From assembly GCA_041159745.1 (NCBI GenBank), contig JBEAXP010000120.1, positions 1 to 26,131 on the forward strand: a DNA stretch of 26,131 nt. Reading direction: 5' to 3'. This DNA is from Casp-actino8 sp041159745 (GTDB taxonomy: Bacteria; Actinomycetota; Acidimicrobiia; Acidimicrobiales; Ilumatobacteraceae). The notes beneath the pieces were generated by a model. That model was not told where the DNA came from. It saw nothing but the letters and a program-made list of their open reading frames with translations, and did not search any database. The position numbers were made by a program, and so were the translations under genes. Shown here in pieces: positions 7,948 through 15,501 of this stretch; positions within the stretch are counted from its first letter, which is position 1; each line of letters begins with the position of its first letter.

Positions 7948-9078
7948 CCGACGACGCTTCTTGCGGGGTCGCGGAGGATGCGTGAGAACGGACGTGGCCG
8001 AGAGGTCGGCGCTCAGAACCTCGCCCGAGGAGGCCTCCACCCGCTTGACCGCGCGACTTCCCGCGGGCAGGCCCGTGACCACCATCTGCTGGAGCGCGGT
8101 GCCGGTGACGTGGGATCCGCGGAGGGTGGCGAACTTCGGCTCGCGCTCCTTGAAGAGGGCGTACAGAGGTGTGGCGATGAAGACCGACGAATACGCGCCA
8201 GTGGTGACGCCGACCAGCAGGGCCAGGGAGAACTCGCGCAACGCGATGGCTCCGAACACCCCGCTGCCGAGCACCAGGAGCGAGAGCACCGGGAGGATGG
8301 CCGCGATACTCGTGTTGAGCGAGCGCATGAGCACCTGGTTCGCCGACACGTTGACGATGTCGGCCACCGGGACGCGCGTGCCGCTGAAACGCTTCACGTT
8401 GTCCTGCACCTTGTCGAACACCACGATGGTGTCGTACAGCGAGAAGCCCAGAATCGTGAGGAACGCCACGATCGTGGCCGGGGTGACCTCGAATCCGGTG
8501 AGCGAGTAGATGCCCACGCTCACGAGCACGTCGTGGGCCATGGCCAGGATGGCCGACAGGGCCATGCGCCATTCGAATCGCCACGCGATGTAAAGCGACA
8601 CGAGAACGAGGAAGATGACCAGAGCGCGAACGGCCTTCTCGGTGATGGTGCGACCCCAGGACGAGCTCACCGAACTGACCGACACGTCGTCGACCGACAC
8701 CCCGGCCGCCTCGGCCAAGGCGATCTGAACGGCCGAACGGACCTCGGACGGCTCGTCACCCACCTGGATGCGGACGAACTCCTCGGTGCCCGACGTGAGG
8801 GTCTGGATCTTGGCGCTCGACGTCTCGACACCGTTCTCGTCGAGGACGGACCGAGCCGCATCGATGTTCATGGTCGAGCTGGCCGGGACCTGCCAGGCCA
8901 CACCACCCTCGAAGTCGATGCCCAGATTCACGCCTCGGGTGAACAGCGAGACGAGCGAGATGACGATGAGGGCGAGAGAGAAGGCGAAACCGCGACGACG
9001 CTTGCCGTAGAGGTCGAACGACGTCTGGCCGTTGTACAAACGGCCCCACAGCGACTTGGAAACGACGAGGTCACTCAT
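7945..9078 (-). CDS. secF: Protein translocase subunit SecF
   Basis: 377-aa membrane protein that, with SecD, uses the proton motive force to complete Sec-dependent export. Cytoplasmic N-terminus, TM1 about 31-47, conserved GIDFEGG (53-59), an external domain to about 145, then five hydrophobic helices (about 149-167, 172-191, 199-222, 255-275, 283-308). LTILGFSLYDTIVVFDKVQDN (from residue 207) is the conserved SecF TM4 motif with D216. The C-terminus (about 310-377) is a polar tail ending in a basic PRPRKKRRR run. The ATG at 9078 is chosen because the protein then starts MSDLVVSKSLW and overlaps the secD stop (ATGA); the same frame is open upstream but only antisense-like sequence is encoded there. 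Confidence 0.95.
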   Translation of the reverse strand: MSDLVVSKSLWGRLYNGQTSFDLYGKRRRGFAFSLALIVISLVSLFTRGVNLGIDFEGGVAWQVPASSTMNIDAARSVLDENGVETSSAKIQTLTSGTEEFVRIQVGDEPSEVRSAVQIALAEAAGVSVDDVSVSSVSSSWGRTITEKAVRALVIFLVLVSLYIAWRFEWRMALSAILAMAHDVLVSVGIYSLTGFEVTPATIVAFLTILGFSLYDTIVVFDKVQDNVKRFSGTRVPVADIVNVSANQVLMRSLNTSIAAILPVLSLLVLGSGVFGAIALREFSLALLVGVTTGAYSSVFIATPLYALFKEREPKFATLRGSHVTGTALQQMVVTGLPAGSRAVKRVEASSGEVLSADLSATSVLTHPPRPRKKRRR

Positions 9079-10784
9079 ACCGCAGCTCCTGTTGCGACGT
9101 CGGTCGTACTGGTCGGGCCGCCGGGCGATGAGTCGACACCCAACGCGCGACCGCCGCCGAAGCGTCGTCCACGGGCGATCAGCAGCATCGTGGGGCGGGT
9201 GAAGAACCACGCCACGACGATGTCGCACAGCGTGGACAGTCCGAGGAAGAACGCGAATCCGCGCACCGAACCGACGGTGAGGTACCACAGCGTGAAGGCG
9301 CCGATCAGCGACACGATGTCGGCGGCGATGATCGTTCGCCAGGCCGACTTGAAGCTCCTCTCGGCCGAGTTCCGCATCGTTCGGCCGGCTCGTACCTCGT
9401 CCTTCAGTTTCTCGAAGAAGACCACGTACGAGTCGACGGTGACGCCGATCGACACGATGATTCCGGCCGCACCGGACAAGCTGAGAGCCAATCCATTCGT
9501 CTTCGACAGGAGCGAGATGACGCTCCATTGAATGGCTCCGGACACGATGAGACCACCCACGACGACCAGTGCCAGGGTTCGGTAGTAGAAGAGCATGAAG
9601 AGCAACACGAGGGCCACGCCGATGAGGCCGGCGATGATCGCCGCCTGGAGCGAGTCCTCACCGAGCGTGGGAGACACGGTCTGGACGGCCTGGACCTCCA
9701 GACGGACCGGGAGAGCCCCGCTCTTCAGAACACGCGCGAGGTCCTTGGCCTCCGACTCGGAGAAGCTGCCGGTGATGTCGACTCCGCCGCTGAACGACGG
9801 TTGGTTGACGGTCGGGGCCGATTGAACGACTCCGTCGAGCACGATGGCCATGCGGCGAGTCGGGCAGGTGGCTCCACCGCTGAAGCATTGGGAGGCTCCG
9901 ATGTTCCAGAGATCGGCACCCGCGGCGCCGCCCTTCAACGTCACGCGCACTCCCCATCCGCCTTGGACGATGTCGGCCTGGGCGTCGCTGTTGAACACTT
10001 CGCCGCTCGCGAAGGCCGGTCCGAGTTGGTAGATCTCGCTGCCGTCGGCGTTGCGGGCGATGATCGTCGCGGTCGGATCGCTCGGGTCGCCTCCGGCCAG
10101 ATTGGGGTCGACGGCCGCATCGGTGGGGACGACGGTCGTGGTCGAAGCATTCGGGTCGACGGGGACGGTGGTCGTGGATTCGGCGGGAACCGATGTGGAC
10201 GATTCGGCGGGCGCCGCCGCGACCGCGGTGGAAGCGGGAACGGTGGTGGTGGGTGTTCCCATGGGCCGACGAGACGGTCCGGGAGACGCGGTGGCCGGCG
10301 GAGCCAATGTGAGCGAGATCGGCGGGGCCGACACCGCGGTCGTGGATGAGGCTCCGGTATCGGCCGGTCCGGTCGTGGTCGAACCACTGGCGTCACCCGT
10401 CGGAACGCTCGCGGGAGGGTTCTCGTTGGAGGTGATCGGAGTGGCGGCCAGAACCGGACGCAACAACACTTCACCGGTGACCTGAACGAGGCGGATCGCC
10501 TCGTCCTGATTCTCGACACCGGGCAGGTTGACGACGATGGCGTCGCCTTGGCGGATGATCTCGGGTTCGGCGACGCCGAGCGAGTCGACACGCTCCCGGA
10601 TCCGCTCGACCGCGATGTCGAGCGACTCGGAGTTGTACTCGCCCACCGGCTCCTGGGTCACCGACACTCCACCTTGCAGGTCGAGGCCGAGCGACGGTTC
10701 GTTGCCAGCGGCGAGAGTCGCACCGATGGCCAGAGCCACCACGGAGAGGAAGATCGCCAACGAGGTGGCGAGACGACGGCTCAC
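9075..10784 (-). CDS. secD: Protein translocase subunit SecD
   Basis: 569-aa partner of SecF. TM1 about 5-25, conserved LGLDLQGGV (32-40), an external P1 region carrying a long Thr/Ser/Pro/Ala-rich insertion (about 113-235), then TM helices at about 381-400, 403-425, 436-457, 484-503 and 508-528. D451 lies in IGVTVDSYVVFFEKLKDE, the SecD TM4 motif. Two external cysteines (C300 and C307) could form a disulfide. The start is taken as GTG at 10784: it lies 4 nt after the yajC stop and GGAAGAG (10792-10798) sits 7 nt upstream. An in-frame ATG at 10835 would overlap yajC by 47 nt and add 17 basic residues. Mycobacterial SecD also has a Pro-rich insertion. Confidence 0.94.
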   Translation of the reverse strand: MSRRLATSLAIFLSVVALAIGATLAAGNEPSLGLDLQGGVSVTQEPVGEYNSESLDIAVERIRERVDSLGVAEPEIIRQGDAIVVNLPGVENQDEAIRLVQVTGEVLLRPVLAATPITSNENPPASVPTGDASGSTTTGPADTGASSTTAVSAPPISLTLAPPATASPGPSRRPMGTPTTTVPASTAVAAAPAESSTSVPAESTTTVPVDPNASTTTVVPTDAAVDPNLAGGDPSDPTATIIARNADGSEIYQLGPAFASGEVFNSDAQADIVQGGWGVRVTLKGGAAGADLWNIGASQCFSGGATCPTRRMAIVLDGVVQSAPTVNQPSFSGGVDITGSFSESEAKDLARVLKSGALPVRLEVQAVQTVSPTLGEDSLQAAIIAGLIGVALVLLFMLFYYRTLALVVVGGLIVSGAIQWSVISLLSKTNGLALSLSGAAGIIVSIGVTVDSYVVFFEKLKDEVRAGRTMRNSAERSFKSAWRTIIAADIVSLIGAFTLWYLTVGSVRGFAFFLGLSTLCDIVVAWFFTRPTMLLIARGRRFGGGRALGVDSSPGGPTSTTDVATGAAV

Positions 10785-10788
10785 CGAA

Positions 10789-11142
10789 TCACTCTTCCGA
10801 AGCGGCCGACTCGGGACCCCCGGCCGGCTCGGCACTCGGGTTCACCTTGCGGGCGATGGCGGCTCGGGAGACACGGATCTCGACGTTCTCGGCGATCTCG
10901 AGCCACACGACGTCACCGTCCATGGCATTGACGAAGCCGTACATTCCCGAATTGGTCAGGATCTCGTCGCCTTCTCCGATCGACTTCTGCATCTCGGCCG
11001 TCTCGCGCATCCGGCGGCGCTGCGGCCGAATCATCAAGAAGTACATGGCGAAGCCGATGAGGGCCATGAAGACCAGGGTGAACACGAAACTGCCACCCGA
11101 ATTCTGGGTGGAGTCGTTGGAGGCGAGAAGTGCGTTGAACAT
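10789..11142 (-). CDS. yajC: Preprotein translocase subunit YajC
   Basis: 117-aa single-span membrane protein that associates with SecDF. One TM helix (about 19-37) is followed immediately by IRPQRRRMRE (38-47), the hallmark YajC junction, and then a small cytoplasmic domain with GDEILTNSGMYGFV (58-71). The last 17 residues are an acidic low-complexity tail. The ATG at 11142 is chosen for the correct N-terminus; the frame is open further upstream without homology. It is the first gene of yajC-secD-secF, with a 71-bp gap to tgt that holds a hairpin and a possible leadered promoter. A weak GGACGGAC precedes the start. Confidence 0.93.
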   Translation of the reverse strand: MFNALLASNDSTQNSGGSFVFTLVFMALIGFAMYFLMIRPQRRRMRETAEMQKSIGEGDEILTNSGMYGFVNAMDGDVVWLEIAENVEIRVSRAAIARKVNPSAEPAGGPESAASEE

Positions 11143-11171
11143 GTCCGTCCGTTCGAAAGGCAACCTGTGGA

Positions 11172-11177
11172 ATGTTA
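11172..11177 (-). promoter_or_regulatory. Possible -10 element (TAACAT) for yajC-secD-secF
   Basis: TAACAT on the minus strand lies 29 nt before the yajC ATG, so the transcript would carry a short leader with room for a ribosome binding site, unlike the other unit heads in the window. No clear -35 is visible. Its position after the tgt hairpin supports a separate promoter. Confidence 0.35.
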
Positions 11178-11187
11178 GTGCCCGGTC

Positions 11188-11218
11188 GCTGAACCAGGCC
11201 GGATTCGCCCGGTTCAGC
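11188..11218 (-). terminator. Hairpin at the end of tgt
   Basis: An 8-bp perfect inverted repeat, GCTGAACC/GGTTCAGC, with a 15-nt spacer that can add three more G-C/C-G pairs after one mismatch. The tgt stop codon lies inside the first arm on the transcript. There is no T tract, but stable hairpins without U tails are common at actinobacterial gene ends. It separates the ruv-queA-tgt unit from yajC-secD-secF. Confidence 0.45.
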
Positions 11219-12311
11219 CCCAGGTGGCGAGCACCGAACGGCGCATTTCCTCGAAAGTTCCGGCCTGGATGGCCGACCGAGCACGACTCATCAGGTCGAA
11301 GGTCCAGGCGATGTTGTGGAGCGACACGAGCCGGGAGGCGGTGGGCTCGTTCACCTGGAACAGATGGCGGAGGTAACCGCGCGTGTGTCGATTGCACACG
11401 TCGCACGGACACGAGGCGTCGATGGGCGATTCGTCGAGAGCGAAACGGGCGTTCTTCACGTTGAGCCGACCCTCGTTGGTGAGTGCCGTGCCGTGGCGAC
11501 CGAGTCGCGTCTGCATGACGCAATCGAATTGGTCGACGCCGAGCGAGATGGCCTCGACGAGAGAGGCCGGATCACCCACCCCCATCAGATAGCGCGGACG
11601 ATTGTCTGGGATCGCTTCGAGCGCGGCGGCCAGGGCCGGAACCATCTCGTCGCGCGTCTCCCCGACCGAGAGGCCTCCGATCCCGTACCCGTCGAAGTCG
11701 AGTGCGACGGTGCGCTCCGAACTCTCGCGGCGCATGGCTGGGCTGATGCCGCCTTGAACGATGCCGAACAAGGCTTGGTCGACACGGTTGTGATGACGAC
11801 GAGCGCGTTGGGCCCAGGCCGAGGTTCGCTCGAGGGCGAGTCGAACGACGTCGGGTGGCGACGGCAACGGCGGACACACGTCGAGGACCATCTGGATGTC
11901 AGCACCCAGCTTCTGTTGAACCTCGACGGCGAGCTCGGGTGTGAAGCGATGCGAGCTTCCGTCGTACGTGGACCGGAAGGTCACTCCGTCGTCGTCGACC
12001 TTCGGTTCGAGCGAGAAGATCTGGAAGCCGCCGGAGTCGGTGAGCGTGAGTCCTTTCCAGCCGGCGAACCTCCCGAGACCGCCGAACCGCTCGACGGTGT
12101 CGGCGCCCGGGCGCAACATGAGGTGATACGTGTTTCCGAGCACGATGTCGGCCCCGAGGGCCTCGTAGTCGGATGCGCTCAGGTACTTGATCGCTCCCCG
12201 GGTGCCCACCGGCATGAAGCACGGCGTGCGATACGAACCGCGGGCGGTGCGGGCGATGCCCGTCCGCGCCGCGCCGTCCTGAGCGAGAAGGGTGAATTCG
12301 ACCGGATGCAT
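11214..12311 (-). CDS. tgt: Queuine/preQ1 tRNA-guanine transglycosylase
   Basis: 365-aa bacterial Tgt that swaps guanine-34 for preQ1 in GUN anticodons (Asp, Asn, His, Tyr tRNAs). LTDSGGFQIFSL (90-101) contains the general acid/base D92; QFDCVMQTR (261-269) contains the nucleophile D263; the structural zinc site is C301, C303, C306 and H332. GIVQGG and GLSVGE are also present. Length is normal. The ATG at 12311 overlaps the queA stop by 1 nt (TGATG). QueA, the next enzyme of the pathway, is the gene directly upstream. The preQ0/preQ1 synthesis genes are not in this window, so the precursor is made elsewhere or salvaged. Confidence 0.97.
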   Translation of the reverse strand: MHPVEFTLLAQDGAARTGIARTARGSYRTPCFMPVGTRGAIKYLSASDYEALGADIVLGNTYHLMLRPGADTVERFGGLGRFAGWKGLTLTDSGGFQIFSLEPKVDDDGVTFRSTYDGSSHRFTPELAVEVQQKLGADIQMVLDVCPPLPSPPDVVRLALERTSAWAQRARRHHNRVDQALFGIVQGGISPAMRRESSERTVALDFDGYGIGGLSVGETRDEMVPALAAALEAIPDNRPRYLMGVGDPASLVEAISLGVDQFDCVMQTRLGRHGTALTNEGRLNVKNARFALDESPIDASCPCDVCNRHTRGYLRHLFQVNEPTASRLVSLHNIAWTFDLMSRARSAIQAGTFEEMRRSVLATWG

Positions 12312-13324
12312 CAGCGGGACAACAGCATGGCATCGCCGAACGACAAGAAGCGGTACTCGTTCCGCAGGGCCTCGTCGTAGAGGTGCCGCCAGCGCGGCCC
12401 GACGAAGGCGTCGATCATGAGGAGCAGTGTCGTGCGGGGCAGATGGAAGTTGGTCATCAGCCGGTCGACGACCTTCCACTCGTAGCCCTGACGGATGAAG
12501 AGGTTGGTGCGACCCTCGAGTCGCTCGGTCGTGGCGGCAGATTCGAGGCTCCGCACCGACGTCGTGCCGATGGCCAGGACTCGTTGTGCGGCGAGGCATC
12601 GTTCGAGAACGTCGGGCTGCACCGAATACCACTCGCTGTGCATGCGGTGTTGGGTCGGGTCGTCGGTGCTGATGGGGGTGAACGTGTCGCGGCCGACGAT
12701 CAACTCGACCCGAAGGATCTCGACGCCCAATGCTTCGATCGCGGCGAGGAGTTCGGGCGTGAAGTGCAGTCCGGCCGTGGGAGCCGCGGCCGAGGCCGCC
12801 CGACGGGCGTACACCGTCTGGTAGCGAGTCGGTTCGTCGAGACGTGTCGTGATGTACGGCGGAAGCGGAACCTCGCCGAGGCGCTCGAGGAGATCGTCGA
12901 CACTCTCGCCGTGGGAATCCGACGGGTGGAGTGTGATGTCGAACGTGTCGTCGTTGCGCGAGCGTCCGTCGAAGGTGACCACCGGACTTCCGTCCCGATC
13001 GTGCAGGACCTCTCCGGCCTTCAATCGACCACCGGGACGGATCATCGCCTCCCATCGCGCGCGGTCGTCGCTCAGCGCCTCGAGCAGCAGCAGTTCGACG
13101 CGACCGCCGCTCGATCGCTGAACGTGCAAACGGGCCGGAAGCACCCGTGTGTCGTTCACGACCATCACGTCGCCGGGTTCCAGGAATCGCGGCAACTCGC
13201 GCACGATGGTGTGCTCGATTCGCGCGCGATGATCGACGAGGAGTCGGGCCGAGTCGCGTGGCTCGACCGGAGTCTGGGCGATGCGCGACTCGGGGAGGTC
13301 GTAGTCGTAGTCGTCGATGCGCAT
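12311..13324 (-). CDS. queA: S-adenosylmethionine:tRNA ribosyltransferase-isomerase
   Basis: 337-aa cytoplasmic QueA, which transfers and isomerises the ribosyl part of SAM onto preQ1-modified tRNA to give epoxyqueuosine. Conserved blocks: MVVNDTRVLPARL (54-66), GEVPLPPYI (150-158), RYQTVYA (167-173) and APTAGLHFT (181-189), then VGRDTFTPI and the C-terminal NFHLPRTTLLLMI. It overlaps both neighbours by 1 nt (TGATG), ruvB upstream and tgt downstream. The arrangement ruvA-ruvB-queA-tgt-yajC is also known from Bacillus subtilis. Confidence 0.97.
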   Translation of the reverse strand: MRIDDYDYDLPESRIAQTPVEPRDSARLLVDHRARIEHTIVRELPRFLEPGDVMVVNDTRVLPARLHVQRSSGGRVELLLLEALSDDRARWEAMIRPGGRLKAGEVLHDRDGSPVVTFDGRSRNDDTFDITLHPSDSHGESVDDLLERLGEVPLPPYITTRLDEPTRYQTVYARRAASAAAPTAGLHFTPELLAAIEALGVEILRVELIVGRDTFTPISTDDPTQHRMHSEWYSVQPDVLERCLAAQRVLAIGTTSVRSLESAATTERLEGRTNLFIRQGYEWKVVDRLMTNFHLPRTTLLLMIDAFVGPRWRHLYDEALRNEYRFLSFGDAMLLSR

Positions 13325-14352
13325 CAGAACAGAGCGGGCGGCCCTCCGTCGGGCAACGGAAGTCCGAGGTGTTCCCAGGCCGACGCGAGCGCCACCCGAC
13401 CCCGGGGAGTCCGGGCCAGGAACCCCCGCTGGATGAGGAACGGTTCGTAGACGTCTTCGACGGTCTCGGGCTGTTCGCCGACGGCGATGGCGAGAGTCGA
13501 CAGCCCGACCGGACCGCCGGAGAACTGCTGACAGATGGCCGACAGAAGCTGACGATCCGACTTGTCGAGCCCGGCGCCGTCGACGCCGAACACCGCGAGT
13601 CCCCGATCGGCGGTGTCGCCGTCGATCGCGACGAGGCCGCCCACTTCGGCGAAGTCGCGGACTCGCCGCAACAGACGGTTGGCGATACGGGGTGTGCCGC
13701 GGCTGCGGCGGGCGATCTCGTGAGCGCCGGTGGCATCGATGTCGAAACCGAGAATGTTCGCCGCTCGACTCACGATGGACGTGAGCTCGTCGGTGTCGTA
13801 GTACTCGAGTCGGGCCACCAAGCCGAAGCGATCGCGCAACGGGCCGGTGATCATGCCGGTGCGCGTGGTGGCTCCGACCAGAGTGAAGCGCGGCAAGGTG
13901 AGCCGGATGCTCGAAGCGGCTGGCCCCTTTCCGACGACGATGTCGATCTGGAAGTCCTCCATGGCGGGATAGAGGATCTCCTCGACGGTGCGACTCAGGC
14001 GATGGATCTCGTCGATGAAGAGAACGTCGCCGGGTTCGAGCTTGGTCAGGATGGCGGCCAGATCGCCGGCCCGTTCGAGGGCCGGGCCCGACGTGACGTG
14101 CAGGCGCGTTCCCATTTCGGCGGCGATGATCACCGACAAAGTGGTTTTTCCGAGGCCGGGTGGTCCGGCGAACAACAGGTGATCGACGGCCTCGCCCCGG
14201 GCTCGAGCGGCCTGCAGGACGATCGCCAACTTCTCCTTGAGTTCGCGTTGACCGACGAAATCGTCGAGCCGACGAGGGCGCAACCCGACCTCGTCGAGGC
14301 CGTCGGTTCCGTCGTCGTTGCGACTCACTGGGTCGAGGAATTCATCCCGCAC
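13324..14352 (-). CDS. ruvB: Holliday junction branch-migration ATPase RuvB
   Basis: 342-aa AAA+ motor that drives branch migration of Holliday junctions with RuvA. VGLRPRRLDDFVGQ (22-35), Walker A GPPGLGKT (63-70), Walker B FIDEIHR (112-118), sensor 1 GATTR (160-164), arginine finger R173 in PLRDRFG, and a C-terminal winged-helix domain ending in FLARTPRGR. The start is taken as GTG at 14352: GGAG (14359-14362) lies 6 nt upstream and the N-terminus MRDEFLDP is RuvB-like; this overlaps ruvA by 11 nt. A GTG eight codons later (VSRNDDG) is the alternative. The open frame continues upstream inside ruvA but has no RuvB character there. Confidence 0.95.
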   Translation of the reverse strand: MRDEFLDPVSRNDDGTDGLDEVGLRPRRLDDFVGQRELKEKLAIVLQAARARGEAVDHLLFAGPPGLGKTTLSVIIAAEMGTRLHVTSGPALERAGDLAAILTKLEPGDVLFIDEIHRLSRTVEEILYPAMEDFQIDIVVGKGPAASSIRLTLPRFTLVGATTRTGMITGPLRDRFGLVARLEYYDTDELTSIVSRAANILGFDIDATGAHEIARRSRGTPRIANRLLRRVRDFAEVGGLVAIDGDTADRGLAVFGVDGAGLDKSDRQLLSAICQQFSGGPVGLSTLAIAVGEQPETVEDVYEPFLIQRGFLARTPRGRVALASAWEHLGLPLPDGGPPALF

Positions 14353-14938
14353 GACGGGCTCCGAGGTTGGCCAGGGCCGAGCGAAGGATGTCGGCCGCGT
14401 CGGCATGTTGGGACACGTCGACGTCGCGGAGAGCGTCGCGCACTTCCGATTCGGTGTATCCGAGTCCGAGCAGCGCCGTCCGCACATCGCCGACCGACGA
14501 GGAGTCGCCAGTACGGGCGGGTTCGTCGATCGTCGGGACGTCGAGACGATTCTTCAGTTCGACGAGGAGCCGTTCGGCGGTCTTCTTGCCCACTCCGGGC
14601 ACGAGGGTGAGGGCGGCGATGTCGGACGAAGCGACGATGTCGACGAGTGCACGGGGTGTGTGGGTCGAGAGAATCGACATCGCCATGGCGGGTCCGATGC
14701 CATGCGTCGCGATGAGAACGCCGAACGTCGCGCGCTCGTCGCGCTGCAGGAACCCGAAGAGGGTCTGGGCGTCCTCGCGAATGTGATGATGGACGTACAG
14801 GAACGCGGGCGAGGTCGGTTCCAACTCGGCCAGGGTGCGCGGCGTGACGTGCACGAGGTAGCCGACTCCCCCGACCTCGACGAGTGCGAGTCCGTCGGGC
14901 AAGCGCTCGACGACGGTGCCGCGCAGACTGCCGATCAC
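14342..14938 (-). CDS. ruvA: Holliday junction DNA-binding protein RuvA
   Basis: 198-aa RuvA, which tetramerises on Holliday junctions and loads RuvB. It starts MIGSLRGTVVERLPDGLALVE, the typical OB-fold domain I; helix-hairpin-helix motifs lie near 78-90 (THGIGPAMA) and 112-124 (LVPGVGKKTAERL); domain III, which contacts RuvB, is at about 150-195 after a variable linker. The start is GTG at 14938, overlapping the ruvC stop by 4 nt (GTGA). The downstream ruvB start lies inside its last codons. Confidence 0.96.
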   Translation of the reverse strand: MIGSLRGTVVERLPDGLALVEVGGVGYLVHVTPRTLAELEPTSPAFLYVHHHIREDAQTLFGFLQRDERATFGVLIATHGIGPAMAMSILSTHTPRALVDIVASSDIAALTLVPGVGKKTAERLLVELKNRLDVPTIDEPARTGDSSSVGDVRTALLGLGYTESEVRDALRDVDVSQHADAADILRSALANLGARRAG

Positions 14939-15453
14939 GACTTGGCTCCGAGAGCGGCTCGCACGCGCTCGCGAGTGGGTGCCACGGCGAGATAGCAGAG
15001 CGCCAGAGCGGCGGCGTCGGCGGCATCGGCCGGACGCGGAGGCGAACTCAATCCGAGACGCCTCTGCACCATGGTCTGCACCTGAGACTTGTCGGCCCCG
15101 CCCCAACCGGCCACCGAGTCCTTCACCTGAGTTGGCGTGAACTGCACGACGTCACAGCCGAAGCGCTGGGCTTCGGCCAGAGCCAAGCCGCTCACCTGAG
15201 CCGTTCCCATCGCGGTGCGCGTGTTGTTCTGGAAGAAGACCTGCTCGACCGCCACGGCATGGGGACGAAACTCGTGAAGAAGGGCGATCAGATCGTCGTG
15301 GATGCGTCGCAAACGTTCGGGCAGCGCCTCGTGGGGATCGGTGCGCAGGACACCCAGCGACACCGCCTTGGGGGTGGCCTGGGCCTCGATCACCGCGTAG
15401 CCGCACCGGGTCAGACCTGGGTCGATGCCCAGAACTCGGCGCCCTACGAACAT
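14935..15453 (-). CDS. ruvC: Crossover junction endodeoxyribonuclease RuvC
   Basis: 172-aa Holliday junction resolvase with an RNase H fold. Catalytic acids D11 (LGIDPGLT), E70 (VAVEQVFF), D143 and D146 (ADAADA) have nearly the same spacing as E. coli D7, E66, D138 and D141. VFFQNNTRTAMGTAQ is the conserved segment after the second acid. The ATG at 15453 is preferred over an in-frame GTG at 15471 because TAGGAT lies exactly 7 nt before the ATG and would fall inside the longer reading frame. It heads ruvC-ruvA-ruvB-queA-tgt, 48 bp from the peroxiredoxin gene. Confidence 0.95.
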   Translation of the reverse strand: MFVGRRVLGIDPGLTRCGYAVIEAQATPKAVSLGVLRTDPHEALPERLRRIHDDLIALLHEFRPHAVAVEQVFFQNNTRTAMGTAQVSGLALAEAQRFGCDVVQFTPTQVKDSVAGWGGADKSQVQTMVQRRLGLSSPPRPADAADAAALALCYLAVAPTRERVRAALGAKS

Positions 15454-15460
15454 GCGTACG

Positions 15461-15466
15461 ATCCTA
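15461..15466 (-). promoter_or_regulatory. Predicted leaderless promoter -10 (TAGGAT) for ruvC
   Basis: TAGGAT on the minus strand, 7 nt before the ruvC ATG. No convincing -35 or Shine-Dalgarno sequence. It fits the leaderless pattern seen at other unit heads in the window. Confidence 0.45.
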
Positions 15467-15487
15467 CCCACCCGGTCACGGGCCCCC

Positions 15488-15499
15488 GGCGGATCCGCC
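15488..15499 (-). terminator. Perfect palindrome after the peroxiredoxin gene
   Basis: GGCGGATCCGCC is a 12-bp perfect palindrome 2 nt after the peroxiredoxin stop codon. As a hairpin it gives only a 4-bp stem with a GATC loop and no T tract; a second short hairpin (CCCG/CGGG) follows it. It could be a weak terminator between this gene and ruvC, or chance. Confidence 0.25.
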
Positions 15500-15501
15500 T
15501 G

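Noticed and set aside
7267..9531. A 754-codon open frame on the plus strand opposite relA, apt, secF and part of secD
   Set aside because: Composition is Arg/Gly/His/Asp-rich without motifs, and it crosses several well-supported genes; antisense artefact.
11214..13736. The tgt frame stays open to 13736, suggesting an 840-aa fusion
   Set aside because: The extra N-terminal part is Arg/Pro/Ser-rich out-of-frame translation of queA and ruvB; Tgt homology begins exactly at the ATG at 12311, which overlaps the queA stop.
15454..15471. GTG at 15471 as the ruvC start
   Set aside because: It adds six residues before MFVGRRVLGIDPG and would place the TAGGAT element inside the coding region; the ATG at 15453 fits RuvC length and the leaderless pattern better.
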